Notes under the pieces: model-generated | What the model was told of the DNA's origin: nothing | What the model saw: only the letters and a program-made list of their open reading frames with translations | Database searches by the model: none | Program-made: the position numbers and the translations under genes | Assembly (NCBI GenBank): GCA_020427635.1 | Contig: JAGQOH010000017.1 | Location: 1 to 52,530 of the forward strand | DNA from: Phycisphaerales bacterium | Lineage (GTDB): Bacteria > Planctomycetota > Phycisphaerae > Phycisphaerales > UBA1924 | Direction of reading: 5' to 3' | Length of the DNA stretch: 52,530 nt | Part shown: one piece after another, positions 16,324-24,331 of the stretch | Numbering within the stretch: position 1 is the stretch's first letter | Layout: every line of letters starts with the position of its first letter

Positions 16324-17814
16324 TCAGCGGCGGGATGGGCGCTGTTCTGCGGCGGGTTTGGCTTCGAGGCTGCTTGCGGGCGGGGCGATGCGCTCAAGCG
16401 CGGCGAGGGCCTCGGCGATGTTTGTGACACGGATCAACTCGAGCTTGGTCTTGGCAAAGGCGCCGGTGCGTTTGGGGACCAGGAGTTGTTTGTATCCAAG
16501 GCGAGCGGCTTCGCGGCAGCGGGATTCCAGTTGGGTGACGGGGCGCACTTCTCCTCCCAGGCCCACTTCGCCGACTGCTGCAGTGGCAAGGGGCAAAGCG
16601 CGCCCGGTGTGCGCACCGGCGATGGCGAGTGCGAGCGCAAGGTCGGCTGCAGGCTCGACGACACGCACGCCGCCAACAGCGCTGGCGAAGACATCGCGGT
16701 CGTATAGCGTGAGCCCTGCGCGCTGCTCGAGAACGGCGATGAGCATGGCAAGGCGCGAGGCGTCGACGCCCGAGCTCTTGCGCTTGACCGAACCCGGGAA
16801 ACCGTGCGCAGTGAGGGCTTGGAGCTCGACGAGCACGCAGCGCGAGCCAGTGACGGTGGGCGTGACGGCAGAGCCGGGGCGCGGCGATTCGCCCAGTGCA
16901 TCAGCGGCGACGGATGCACCGTCGGGCACTTCGACGAGGCCGCGTTGTTCCATTGCGAAGAGGCCAATCTCCTGCGTGGTGCCAAAGCGGTTCTTGATGG
17001 CGCGGACAATGCGATGGGCGTGGTAGCGATCGCCTTCGAAGGACAGGACGACGTCGACCAAGTGTTCGAGGAGTTTGGGCCCGGCGAGCGAGCCTTCCTT
17101 CGTGACATGGCCAATGAGAATCACGCTCATGCCGCTGGCTTTGGCGAGGTAGACCAACTCCGTACAGCAGCGGCGGAGTTGGGCAACGCTCCCGGGCGAG
17201 GTGTCGAGGTCGGACTTGTAGACCATCTGGATGGAGTCGATCACGAGCACGGCGGGGTGCGTCTGGCGCGCTTGCTCGACAATGCGCGCGAGGTTCGTGT
17301 CGGCGAGAACGAAGAGCTCTTCCTTGTCGGCGCCTTTCGTGCCGACGTCGAGGCGCTGGGCGCGAAGGCGCACTTGCTCGGCGGACTCTTCGCTTGTGAC
17401 ATAGAGGACGCGCTGATCGTTGCGCGCAAGTGCGCCAAGGGCTTGTAGGACGAGTGTTGACTTGCCGATGCCCGGGTCGCCGCCCAAGAGGATGACACTG
17501 CCTGGCACGATGCCGCCGCCAAGGACGCGGTCGAGTTCGCCAATGCTGGTGGCGAGGCGTGAGATGGGCGCAGCGTTGGCGTCGGACTGACCGATGGGCG
17601 TCGCTTGTGGTGCGTGAAGGGGATCGATGCCGCCAAGTTCGTTGGTGTCGCCCCATTCACTTGCGAGGCCTCGGTGGGGGTCTTTGTCGGTGGCGGCGTC
17701 GAGAGCGACGGCTTCGAGGGTGTCCCATTGCCCACAGGCGGGACATTTGCCCATCCATCGCGGGGACATGGAGCCGCAGGCGCTGCAGGCGTAGCTCGTG
17801 CGTTTCTTGGCCAT
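16324..17814 (-). CDS. radA: DNA repair protein RadA
   Basis: RecA-like ATPase/helicase of recombination, 496 residues from the ATG at 17814 (MAKKRTSYACSACG). A longer upstream reading frame exists but lacks family resemblance. The N-terminal C4 zinc finger is C-x2-C...C-x2-C (ACSACG, CPACG). Walker A is GGDPGIGKST, KNRFG is present as IKNRFGTTQEIG, and the C-terminal Lon-like domain contains DVFASAVGGVRVVEPAADLALA. Identification is secure. It is the first gene of a minus-strand group with the Mla-type genes and is divergent from the small exported protein at 17964. Confidence 0.95.
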   Translation of the reverse strand: MAKKRTSYACSACGSMSPRWMGKCPACGQWDTLEAVALDAATDKDPHRGLASEWGDTNELGGIDPLHAPQATPIGQSDANAAPISRLATSIGELDRVLGGGIVPGSVILLGGDPGIGKSTLVLQALGALARNDQRVLYVTSEESAEQVRLRAQRLDVGTKGADKEELFVLADTNLARIVEQARQTHPAVLVIDSIQMVYKSDLDTSPGSVAQLRRCCTELVYLAKASGMSVILIGHVTKEGSLAGPKLLEHLVDVVLSFEGDRYHAHRIVRAIKNRFGTTQEIGLFAMEQRGLVEVPDGASVAADALGESPRPGSAVTPTVTGSRCVLVELQALTAHGFPGSVKRKSSGVDASRLAMLIAVLEQRAGLTLYDRDVFASAVGGVRVVEPAADLALALAIAGAHTGRALPLATAAVGEVGLGGEVRPVTQLESRCREAARLGYKQLLVPKRTGAFAKTKLELIRVTNIAEALAALERIAPPASSLEAKPAAEQRPSRR

Positions 17815-17963
17815 GGCGAGGAGGATATATCGGGCGAGCAGGGTTGTGAGGGAGGCCACACAGATTCGGACTGCGGTGCGTGCAATAGCAGGCAGGCAGT
17901 TGCGTTGGGCGTCCCACACGCACCGCGACGATGGGGCGCGGCTGGCACTCAAGGAGAAGCAAC

Positions 17964-18446
17964 GTGAACGCAGCAACACTTTCGATTCGTTCTGTTCTCG
18001 CGGCACTTGTGCTGAGTTTGTTCTTGACGGCGCCGGCCATGGCGAAGGATGCGGATGGGCTCGCACAGTTTGCAGTCGCCAAGATCATGCAAGTGACGCA
18101 GCGCTCCGGTGTCATCGTGCAAGGGCAGACGAACCTGGGGGTCGCTCGGCTGGAGAAGGCCGATGAGAAAGGTGCTCCCGATGCGCTGCTCGTGCGCTTC
18201 GCAGCCAATTCGAATCACAAGGTGACCATGATGTCGTCCAAGAGCGCCCGCATTGTCAATGCAATCGGCACGAAAGTCGTGATGAAGTTGCGGCGGGAGG
18301 GTGCCGATCCAGCATTGATCGCGATGGTCGAGGAGGCGCGCCAGCAAGGCCTGCAGGCGATCCAAAGCAATGCGCAGACGGGGCATGACCTCATTGCCGA
18401 CGCGTTGGCAGCGGCGCTTGCCAGCGAGGGAACCCCAGAAGTCTGA
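17964..18446 (+). CDS. Small exported protein of unknown function
   Basis: A 160-residue protein starting at the GTG at 17964, chosen because AAGGAGAAG lies just upstream and because the signal peptide then starts cleanly (MNAATLSIRSVLAALVLSLF, cleavage near APAMA). The mature part is mixed alpha/beta with a helix rich in Ala, Gln and Glu near the end (VEEARQQGLQAIQSNAQ). No family recognised. It is a single-gene unit, with its own terminator 30 bases downstream. Confidence 0.7.
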   Translation: MNAATLSIRSVLAALVLSLFLTAPAMAKDADGLAQFAVAKIMQVTQRSGVIVQGQTNLGVARLEKADEKGAPDALLVRFAANSNHKVTMMSSKSARIVNAIGTKVVMKLRREGADPALIAMVEEARQQGLQAIQSNAQTGHDLIADALAAALASEGTPEV

Positions 18447-18475
18447 CCGACCGTTCAGTCAGGTTGGCCAGTTTC

Positions 18476-18521
18476 AACACGCGCGCCGAAGGCCGAGGAG
18501 GCACGGCGCGTTGTGTTTTTT
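18476..18521 (+). terminator. Rho-independent terminator
   Basis: AACACGCGCGCCG (18476-18488) pairs with CGGCGCGTTGTGTT (18504-18517) with one bulge, and the T-run extends to 18521. It closes the small exported protein gene and lies just before the convergent nuoG stop. Confidence 0.8.
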
Positions 18522-18533
18522 GGAGAAGTGCGC

Positions 18534-20294
18534 CTAGAGCTCCACCATCGCCATGTCCGCTTCGAACGGATCGGGCGCGTCGTGGTCGATGCGGGGCAGG
18601 TGGACCTCATCGCGTAGTGATGAAAGCGCGGGGCACGCTTCTGCGGCGCGTTGGCGGACCGTCGCGGCGTTGAAGAGTTCGCCAATGGGCGTGGCGACTT
18701 CCATGGCGCCCGGCACCTGGCCCGGCATGGCATCGGGATACATGATCGCGGTGCGGGCCTTGCGCGAGGCGAGGACGGTCATGGGGTCGCTCGCGCCAAG
18801 GAGGGCGGAGAGATCGAGGCCGATTTGGCCTTCGCTCTTGGAGAGGCCGATCGTGGGGATTGCGGCTTCGAAGGCTTGCAGGCGATTGTTGGCGTTTTCG
18901 AATGAGCCGGCTTTCTCGGCCCAGGTTGCTGCGGGAAGGAAGACGTTGACCGCCTGCGCATCTTCGGTGAGCGCATTGGGCAGTGTGTCGATCAACACAC
19001 AGAACGTCTCGCGGCAGGCGCTGACCAGTTCGGGCGTCGCCCACGCGGATGGATAGTTGCCCGTGAGGATGACGCCGTCGAGATTCTTGAGCGCGCCGGG
19101 GAGCGCAGCGAAGTCAAGCACGTTTTCGAGATTGTGTTGCTTGGCGAGGGCGTCGAGGACGCGCCGCACGCCGCGGGCGTTGGGGGCTTTCTCAGCGCGG
19201 ATGGTGTAGCCGCCCGGGAAGGTCTTGTCTTCGCCATCGATCGGCACGGGACCGAGTGCGAGGGCGACCTGGCCAAGTTTGATCGCGGCTTCTGCAAGGC
19301 AATAGGCGTCCTCGCAGCTCAACATCGGGCTCACCATGAGCGCGAAGCGCTTGCCCCTGAGGTTTTGCAGGACATCTTCGAATGCGCGAGATTCTTCGCA
19401 TGCGCTGAGGCTGCCGCTCACGCCGCGGCGCATGGGGGTGGTGATGCGCGATTCGTCGTGGATGAAGCTATGGCAATAGCGGATTTCGTCGGAGATCCAC
19501 CACTTGTTGACTTCGAGATTCGTGCGCGGCTTGATGCGGAACACCTCGCCGCGGTTGTGTTCGATGGAGATATTGTCGCCCGAAGCCGTGATGCCGTCGA
19601 TCGAGGGCGTGGTCTTGAGATACCACACACGCTGGGCGAAGAGGAAGTCCTTGTCAAGCAATGCGCCGACGGGGCAAAGGTCGGTCACGTTCGCCGACAG
19701 TTCGTTGTCGAGCGCCATGCCGGGGAAAATGTCGATTTGTTCCTGGTTGCCGCGGCCCTGCACAATCAGTTCATTCGTGCCGGTCACCTCGCGGCAGAAG
19801 CGCACGCAGCGCGAGCACATAATGCAGCGGTCGGCATAGAGGTAGACATGCGGGCCCAAGTTCTTCTTGGGCTGCTTGACCTTGGTTTCTTCGAAGCGAG
19901 AGACGCCTCGCCCGTACTCGTAGGAGTAATCCTGCAGCAGGCATTCGCCGGCCTGGTCGCACACGGGGCAATCGAGCGGGTGGTTGATGAGCAGGTATTC
20001 CATCACCGCCTTCTGGTTGGCGATGGATTTGGGTGAATCGGTGTAGACCACCTGGCCGTCGCCTGCGGGGGTCTGGCAGGTGGGCACGAGCTTGGGCATG
20101 GGCTCGAGCTTGCCCTCGTTGCGGGGGTTCGGGGCCCAGACTTCTGCAAGGCAAATGCGGCAGCTGGCGACGATTGAGAGCCCGTCGTGATAGCAGTACT
20201 GCGGGATCTCGATGCCATTGGCATTGGCGACCTGCAGGATCGTCTGACCCTTCTCAAACTCGCAGACTTTGCCATCGATGGTGAGCGTCGGCAT
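18534..20294 (-). CDS. nuoG: NADH-quinone oxidoreductase subunit G-like iron-sulfur protein
   Basis: Iron-sulfur subunit of complex I peripheral arm, 586 residues from the ATG at 20294 (MPTLTIDGKVCEF). The 2Fe-2S ligands are Cys34, Cys45, Cys48 and Cys73. The His-Cys3 4Fe-4S site is His105, Cys109, Cys112 and Cys118, and CIMCSRCVRFC plus CPVGAL give the next cluster. The C-terminal molybdopterin-like domain (from about residue 220, KTTPSIDG) is shorter than in most NuoG proteins, which often exceed 650 residues. No other nuo gene is adjacent. A related Fe-S subunit (hydrogenase or formate dehydrogenase) is the main alternative. Confidence 0.88.
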   Translation of the reverse strand: MPTLTIDGKVCEFEKGQTILQVANANGIEIPQYCYHDGLSIVASCRICLAEVWAPNPRNEGKLEPMPKLVPTCQTPAGDGQVVYTDSPKSIANQKAVMEYLLINHPLDCPVCDQAGECLLQDYSYEYGRGVSRFEETKVKQPKKNLGPHVYLYADRCIMCSRCVRFCREVTGTNELIVQGRGNQEQIDIFPGMALDNELSANVTDLCPVGALLDKDFLFAQRVWYLKTTPSIDGITASGDNISIEHNRGEVFRIKPRTNLEVNKWWISDEIRYCHSFIHDESRITTPMRRGVSGSLSACEESRAFEDVLQNLRGKRFALMVSPMLSCEDAYCLAEAAIKLGQVALALGPVPIDGEDKTFPGGYTIRAEKAPNARGVRRVLDALAKQHNLENVLDFAALPGALKNLDGVILTGNYPSAWATPELVSACRETFCVLIDTLPNALTEDAQAVNVFLPAATWAEKAGSFENANNRLQAFEAAIPTIGLSKSEGQIGLDLSALLGASDPMTVLASRKARTAIMYPDAMPGQVPGAMEVATPIGELFNAATVRQRAAEACPALSSLRDEVHLPRIDHDAPDPFEADMAMVEL

Positions 20295-20463
20295 GGGACG
20301 GGCATGATAGCGGGCCTGACCATCCCCCAGCTTTTTCTGATGTCCGGCGTGACTCCCACTCCTGGGTGTCGCTTGTCTTGTGGCGAGGCACTGCGGGCGG
20401 CTGAGTTGGGCGCCTGGGCCGAGCCGACCCGGTTCTTTCACCCCCTTTTCAAGGACAGCAACC

Positions 20464-21543
20464 ATGACACTTCGAAACGCAACAGCATCTTCTGCCGCGA
20501 CGCTTCTCTTCAGCATCTTCGCACTCGCCGGTTCGGCCCAGGCGGGCATCGACCTCTCTGGCAAGGTGTCCAAAGGTGGCACCGACTGCAATGTGACCTG
20601 GACCTATGACACGGGCGCGGACGCGACGATCATTTCGCGGGCGGCGGCGACGTGCCTGGGTCTGCTGACCGATTCGGATGGCGATGGCAAGCCCGACGCG
20701 GCCACCAATGCCGACCCCATCCCCTTCAACAAGGATGCCGACGGCAATGCCGAGTGGAACGCCTGGTGTTTCGATGGGATTGGCCTGAAGGTCAACGACT
20801 CGGAGGGCAATGAGTGCGTCGACACAGGGCGTGTGTATGTGTCTGATGCCGCGGGGTTCTGGGGCAATCAGAACCTGCTTGGCAAGACGTTGCGCAAGCG
20901 ATTCAAGGGCTCGTGGGACGACGAGACGGAAAAGGTCAAATGGCGCGAGACCAAGCCCGGCAACGTGTCGGACAACAACAAGGACGTGAAGGAGAAGGAA
21001 GATCCGGCCTCGGGCAAGACCAAGCGCGTGATCGAGGGCACGACTTTCCACAACTTCACCAGTGCTGTGACGATCGATTGTGTTGTGCAGTTGGGCATGG
21101 ATTGGACGGTGCTGCCGCAACACGTGGTCAATGAGCTTGGCGGGGGCCTGCCGATTGGGTTCATCAACTTGCCGATCCAGGACCCAACGGCGGCGGCGCT
21201 GCTGTCGAGTTCAAACAGCAACCCGACACGTCAGCAGGTCTTCGAGATCGTGCAGATTGAGCTGGTCCAGTTGGACCTGGTGGGCTGCGATCCAATTCCG
21301 GTGCAGGTGTTGGTTTCGAACGATGCGAATGGCGACTTTGGCGTGTTGGGGGCGAACGCCCTGCCGCCCGTGCCGGACCCGCTCCTTGGGCATCTCCAGT
21401 GGTATGACGCGGCGGGCGAGTCGCTGTTGCTGCTGGGGCCTCCGCTTCGCCTGCCCTGCCCGGGCGACGCCAACGGCGATGGCGTGGTCGACCTGCGGGA
21501 TCTGAACGACGTGCTCTTCTACTTTGGTCTGCCCTGCCCGTAG
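20464..21543 (+). CDS. Exported retropepsin-like protein with dockerin-type tail
   Basis: A 359-residue exported protein from the ATG at 20464 (AAGGACAGC upstream). The signal peptide ends near GSAQA. VTWTYDTGADATIIS (Asp49-Asp53) is a textbook retropepsin active-site motif, and FGVLGANAL (292-300) resembles the downstream ILGxxxL motif. Between them lie two acidic calcium-binding-like loops (DSDGDGKPD, NKDADGNAEW) and a long insertion. The C-terminus (CPGDANGDGVVDLRDLNDVL) is one dockerin-type EF-hand repeat. Proteolytic activity is inferred from the motif only; a calcium-stabilised structural protein is possible. A strong terminator follows. Confidence 0.72.
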   Translation: MTLRNATASSAATLLFSIFALAGSAQAGIDLSGKVSKGGTDCNVTWTYDTGADATIISRAAATCLGLLTDSDGDGKPDAATNADPIPFNKDADGNAEWNAWCFDGIGLKVNDSEGNECVDTGRVYVSDAAGFWGNQNLLGKTLRKRFKGSWDDETEKVKWRETKPGNVSDNNKDVKEKEDPASGKTKRVIEGTTFHNFTSAVTIDCVVQLGMDWTVLPQHVVNELGGGLPIGFINLPIQDPTAAALLSSSNSNPTRQQVFEIVQIELVQLDLVGCDPIPVQVLVSNDANGDFGVLGANALPPVPDPLLGHLQWYDAAGESLLLLGPPLRLPCPGDANGDGVVDLRDLNDVLFYFGLPCP

Positions 21544-21597
21544 TGGCGCCGGATGGCGCGGGCGATGAATTTGGCCACAAATACCCTCTCCTTCCAA

Positions 21598-21633
21598 GCG
21601 CGGGCCACCAAAGTGTGGCCTGCGGCTCTTTTT
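21598..21633 (+). terminator. Rho-independent terminator
   Basis: GCGCGGGCCAC (21598-21608) and GTGGCCTGCGGC (21615-21626) form an 11-bp stem with one bulge around CAAAGT, followed by TCTTTTT. It ends the retropepsin-like gene. Confidence 0.85.
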
Positions 21634-21711
21634 CGTGGCGCGGTGGTGCGGGTTTGGCAATTGGGGCAAACCGCCAGGAAGTGGTCACGTTTTTTCTCGA
21701 GAACACGTGAA

Positions 21712-21727
21712 CAAACAGGCCTGTTTG
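21712..21727. promoter_or_regulatory. Perfect 16-bp palindrome, possible operator
   Basis: CAAACAGGCCTGTTTG is a perfect inverted repeat without spacer, about 185 bases before hisS. A dimeric regulator site is the likely reading; a role in RNA is unlikely because there is no loop. Confidence 0.4.
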
Positions 21728-21850
21728 CGTTTATCTAGGGAGGGACAGACGGGGCGAACGGACGCGAGACCACCCCCGGCCCTCCCCACGGACGACAAGT
21801 ACACATGGAACACAGGGGAGCACTACACGTCACTTCCCAGACAGGCCAGT

Positions 21851-21897
21851 CTCTCTTCCTCCACCTGCAGGCCCCGAAAGGGGCCCGCAGTGTTTTT
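21851..21897 (+). ncRNA. Stem-loop unit 5 with T-run, immediately upstream of hisS
   Basis: CTCTCTTCCTC (21851-21861) is identical to the leader of the four-unit array. The hairpin 21862-21892 has a 12-pair stem (one bulged C, one A-C mismatch) closed by GAAA at 21876-21879, then GTTTTT. It ends about 14 bases before the first hisS start codon, so it is either an attenuator for hisS or the terminator of a small RNA gene. Confidence 0.6.
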
Positions 21898-21910
21898 GGG
21901 CCTGGCGCGC

Positions 21911-23434
21911 ATGATGCGATACTCTGCGCGTCCAATGGGTTCGAAAGCACAATCAACTAAGGGCCGCTCGTTCCAGAAGCCAAAGGGCACGCGCGACTTT
22001 TATCCGCTTGAGCTGCTGCGTCGGCGCTATGTCACAGAGACGTGGCGCGCGGTGTCGATCCGCCATGGGTTTGAAGAGATCGATGGCCCCACGTTCGAGC
22101 ACGCTGAGCTCTACACCGTCAAATCGGGCGAGGGGATTCTCTCGGAGCTGTTCAGTTTTTCGCGTGAGGGCGGCGACGACCTGTATGCCCTGCGGCCGGA
22201 GTTCACGCCCACGCTTGCGCGCATGTACGCGGCGCAGGCTGCGAGCTTGCCCAAGCCGTGCCGATGGTTCTGCATTCCGAACTTCTTCCGCGCCGAACGC
22301 CCGCAACGGGGACGCTTGCGGGAGTTTTGCCAGTGGAATTGCGACATAATCGGTGAGGGCTTCGGGACCGCCCTTGACGGCGAACTTGAGATTGTCGCAG
22401 TTGGTGCGTTGTCCACTCTCGGGATGACCCCAACGAACTGCCAGGTGAGCAATTTCCATCGAAACATCTGGACACGGATATTCGGGCATGCGGGCATTCC
22501 CGAGCAGCAGTTCGCTAGTTGGTTCGATTGGGTTGATCGGTACTTCCGCTTGACCCCAGAACAGCGAATGGAATACGCACTGCGTTTCGGAGCGTCACAG
22601 AAACAAGTCACCGACATGACTGGCGTCGTGCAAGTGATGAACGGCGAGGCTCAGGCTCAAGCTGGGAGCATTGATGAGCATGTGATCCGGGAAGTTACGG
22701 CTCCGTCGGCGGCTGCACTCGCCGCGGTGAGCGACCACTTTCGAGACACCGGCTTTGACGGTTGGTTCAAATGGGATGCGACGCTCGTCCGCGGCCTCGC
22801 CTACTACACAGGCACCGTCTTCGAAGTGCTTGCGGAAGGTGAGCGCGCGATCGCCGGCGGCGGGCGGTATGACAATCTCATCGAACTCTTTGGCGGGCCG
22901 GCGACGCCCGCGTGCGGCTTTGGCATGGGCGATGTCGTACTTGGTAATCTGCTGACCGATCATGGGCTCATGCCCGGTGCTGATGGTGATGCGGGTGCAT
23001 TGATGGATGCGGTGCAGAATGTAACCACTGGTGCGCTGGGGTCGGTGTCGTTGCGGCCCGATGTGTTTGTGGTGAGTGCGGATGAGGACGCGGATGGTGA
23101 TGTCGTTCCGCTTGTGGCGCAGCTTCGCCGGGGGGTTGAATCCGATACATGGCGCGAGCGTGGGGGCAAGCCGTGGGATGCGGATCGATATGCCATCCCG
23201 CCGATGCACGCACGTCCGACGGATAAGGCGACGCGGAACTTGAAGAAGCTGTTGCAGGATGCTGAGCGTGCTCGGGCGCGATTCTGTGCCATTGTCCACA
23301 CCGAAGGGCGTGTGCAATTGAAAGACCTCGACAAACGCGAGGATTTGGCGCATCCGAGCAAGGGTGATTGGTCGGCAAGCCCGGTGGATGAGCACTACGT
23401 GGGGCGGCGCTGGTCCGCAATTCGGAATGGTTGA
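21911..23434 (+). CDS. hisS: Histidyl-tRNA synthetase
   Basis: Class II aminoacyl-tRNA synthetase charging tRNA-His. Starts at 21911, 21914 or 21935 are possible; none has a clear ribosome-binding site, and 507 residues result from the first. KPKGTRDFYP opens the protein; motif 2 is in FRAERPQRGRLREFCQWNCD. GLAYYTGTVFE and AGGGRYDNLIELFGG are the histidine-specific loops, and CGFGMGD is motif 3. The anticodon-binding domain is atypical: about 30 residues (WRERGGKPWDADRYAIPPMH) interrupt the usual alpha/beta fold. Preceded by a terminator-like structured element. Confidence 0.93.
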   Translation: MMRYSARPMGSKAQSTKGRSFQKPKGTRDFYPLELLRRRYVTETWRAVSIRHGFEEIDGPTFEHAELYTVKSGEGILSELFSFSREGGDDLYALRPEFTPTLARMYAAQAASLPKPCRWFCIPNFFRAERPQRGRLREFCQWNCDIIGEGFGTALDGELEIVAVGALSTLGMTPTNCQVSNFHRNIWTRIFGHAGIPEQQFASWFDWVDRYFRLTPEQRMEYALRFGASQKQVTDMTGVVQVMNGEAQAQAGSIDEHVIREVTAPSAAALAAVSDHFRDTGFDGWFKWDATLVRGLAYYTGTVFEVLAEGERAIAGGGRYDNLIELFGGPATPACGFGMGDVVLGNLLTDHGLMPGADGDAGALMDAVQNVTTGALGSVSLRPDVFVVSADEDADGDVVPLVAQLRRGVESDTWRERGGKPWDADRYAIPPMHARPTDKATRNLKKLLQDAERARARFCAIVHTEGRVQLKDLDKREDLAHPSKGDWSASPVDEHYVGRRWSAIRNG

Positions 23435-23786
23435 GCATCCGGCGCACCGGGCATTTCGCGTTTTTCTGCTCGTGTGCATCGGCCTGCTTGTACTCGACCT
23501 GATTGCCTTTGCTGCGGTCGGCGTTGGGGCCTCATTTGTACTTGCCACCGACTTGGTTTTCTCCATGGGACCGGAGGGATACACCAATGCTGTGGAGGTC
23601 TACGCTGTTCCATACAGAATGCTTCGGGCGCTCGCGATAGCAATGGGGGTCGTTGTGTTCGTGGCGGTCCTCGTACGGCGCTGGTTTCATGGGCTCCCTG
23701 CCAAGCACGCAAGGGCAGTTGCTACGGCCGCAATTGTTCTCGCAGTCTTGGTGCATGTTGTCATTGGAGTCATCATTGCGGTATGA
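23427..23786 (+). CDS. Small membrane protein, unknown function
   Basis: A 119-residue protein starting at the ATG at 23427, overlapping the end of hisS by eight bases. Three hydrophobic segments are visible: VFLLVCIGLLVLDLIAFAAV, ALAIAMGVVVFVAVLV and VATAAIVLAVLVHVVIGVII. No conserved catalytic residues or family were recognised. The overlap suggests translation coupled to hisS. Confidence 0.6.
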   Translation: MVEHPAHRAFRVFLLVCIGLLVLDLIAFAAVGVGASFVLATDLVFSMGPEGYTNAVEVYAVPYRMLRALAIAMGVVVFVAVLVRRWFHGLPAKHARAVATAAIVLAVLVHVVIGVIIAV

Positions 23787-23819
23787 GGGCCCCGACGAAC
23801 TGCGGAGCGGCAGCATCGT

Positions 23820-24326
23820 ATGAACACATCCATGCCAGATGCGGCCCCAGCGATGAGAGACGATGAGCAAGTGGTTGTGGCCTGGCTGCGTGACCACGAT
23901 GCGACGTGTCCGGTGTGCGGCTATGAGTTGCGCGGGCACGCCAAGGCGGTTTGTTCAGAGTGCGGCGCGCCGTTGAAGCTCGGCGTGGTGTCTGACAGCG
24001 TCGGGATCGGGGCGTACCTGCTGGCGGTGATCGCGTGTGCGTGTGCGCTTGGCTTTGACGGCGTGTGCGCGATGCTGTTCGCCATCATGCGGGGGATCAT
24101 CTATTTCACGAATGGCGCGTCGGCGGCGCCGGAGTTCTTCATCCTGTTCGGGACGATGCTGGTGCTGACGGTGCTGTCGGCGAGCGCGCTGTTCATGGTC
24201 GCGCGGTCACGTGTGCGCATCCTGCGTATGCCGCCCTGGCGGCGGTGGCGCGCGGCAGTTTTGATTTTGGTGTGTGTATTCGTGGCGCATCTCACGGTCG
24301 GCGCGGTGCTTGCGAGCATTGTGTAG
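23820..24326 (+). CDS. Membrane protein with N-terminal zinc ribbon
   Basis: A 168-residue protein from the ATG at 23820. CPVCGYELRG and VCSECG (about residues 30-50) form a C-x2-C...C-x2-C zinc ribbon. At least three membrane helices follow (IGAYLLAVIACACALGF, FFILFGTMLVLTVLSASALF, AAVLILVCVFVAHLTVGAVL). This ribbon-plus-helices pattern is common among uncharacterised planctomycete proteins. It lies 33 bases after the previous membrane protein gene. Function unknown. Confidence 0.7.
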   Translation: MNTSMPDAAPAMRDDEQVVVAWLRDHDATCPVCGYELRGHAKAVCSECGAPLKLGVVSDSVGIGAYLLAVIACACALGFDGVCAMLFAIMRGIIYFTNGASAAPEFFILFGTMLVLTVLSASALFMVARSRVRILRMPPWRRWRAAVLILVCVFVAHLTVGAVLASIV

Positions 24327-24331
24327 GGGTC

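Larger units (their letters stand above)
21634..21910 (+). other. hisS leader region with several inverted repeats
   Basis: No gene is visible in these 277 bases. The region holds a hairpin (GGTTTG 21651-21656 with CAAACC 21667-21672), the palindromes TTCTCGAGAA (21694-21703) and CAAACAGGCCTGTTTG (21712-21727), and a fifth copy of the leader/hairpin element (21851-21897). The hisS promoter and any attenuator must be here. Confidence 0.7.

Noticed and set aside
20464..21543. Retroelement origin for the DTGAD protein
   Set aside because: No reverse transcriptase, integrase or terminal repeats are nearby, and the protein has a signal peptide and dockerin-type tail.
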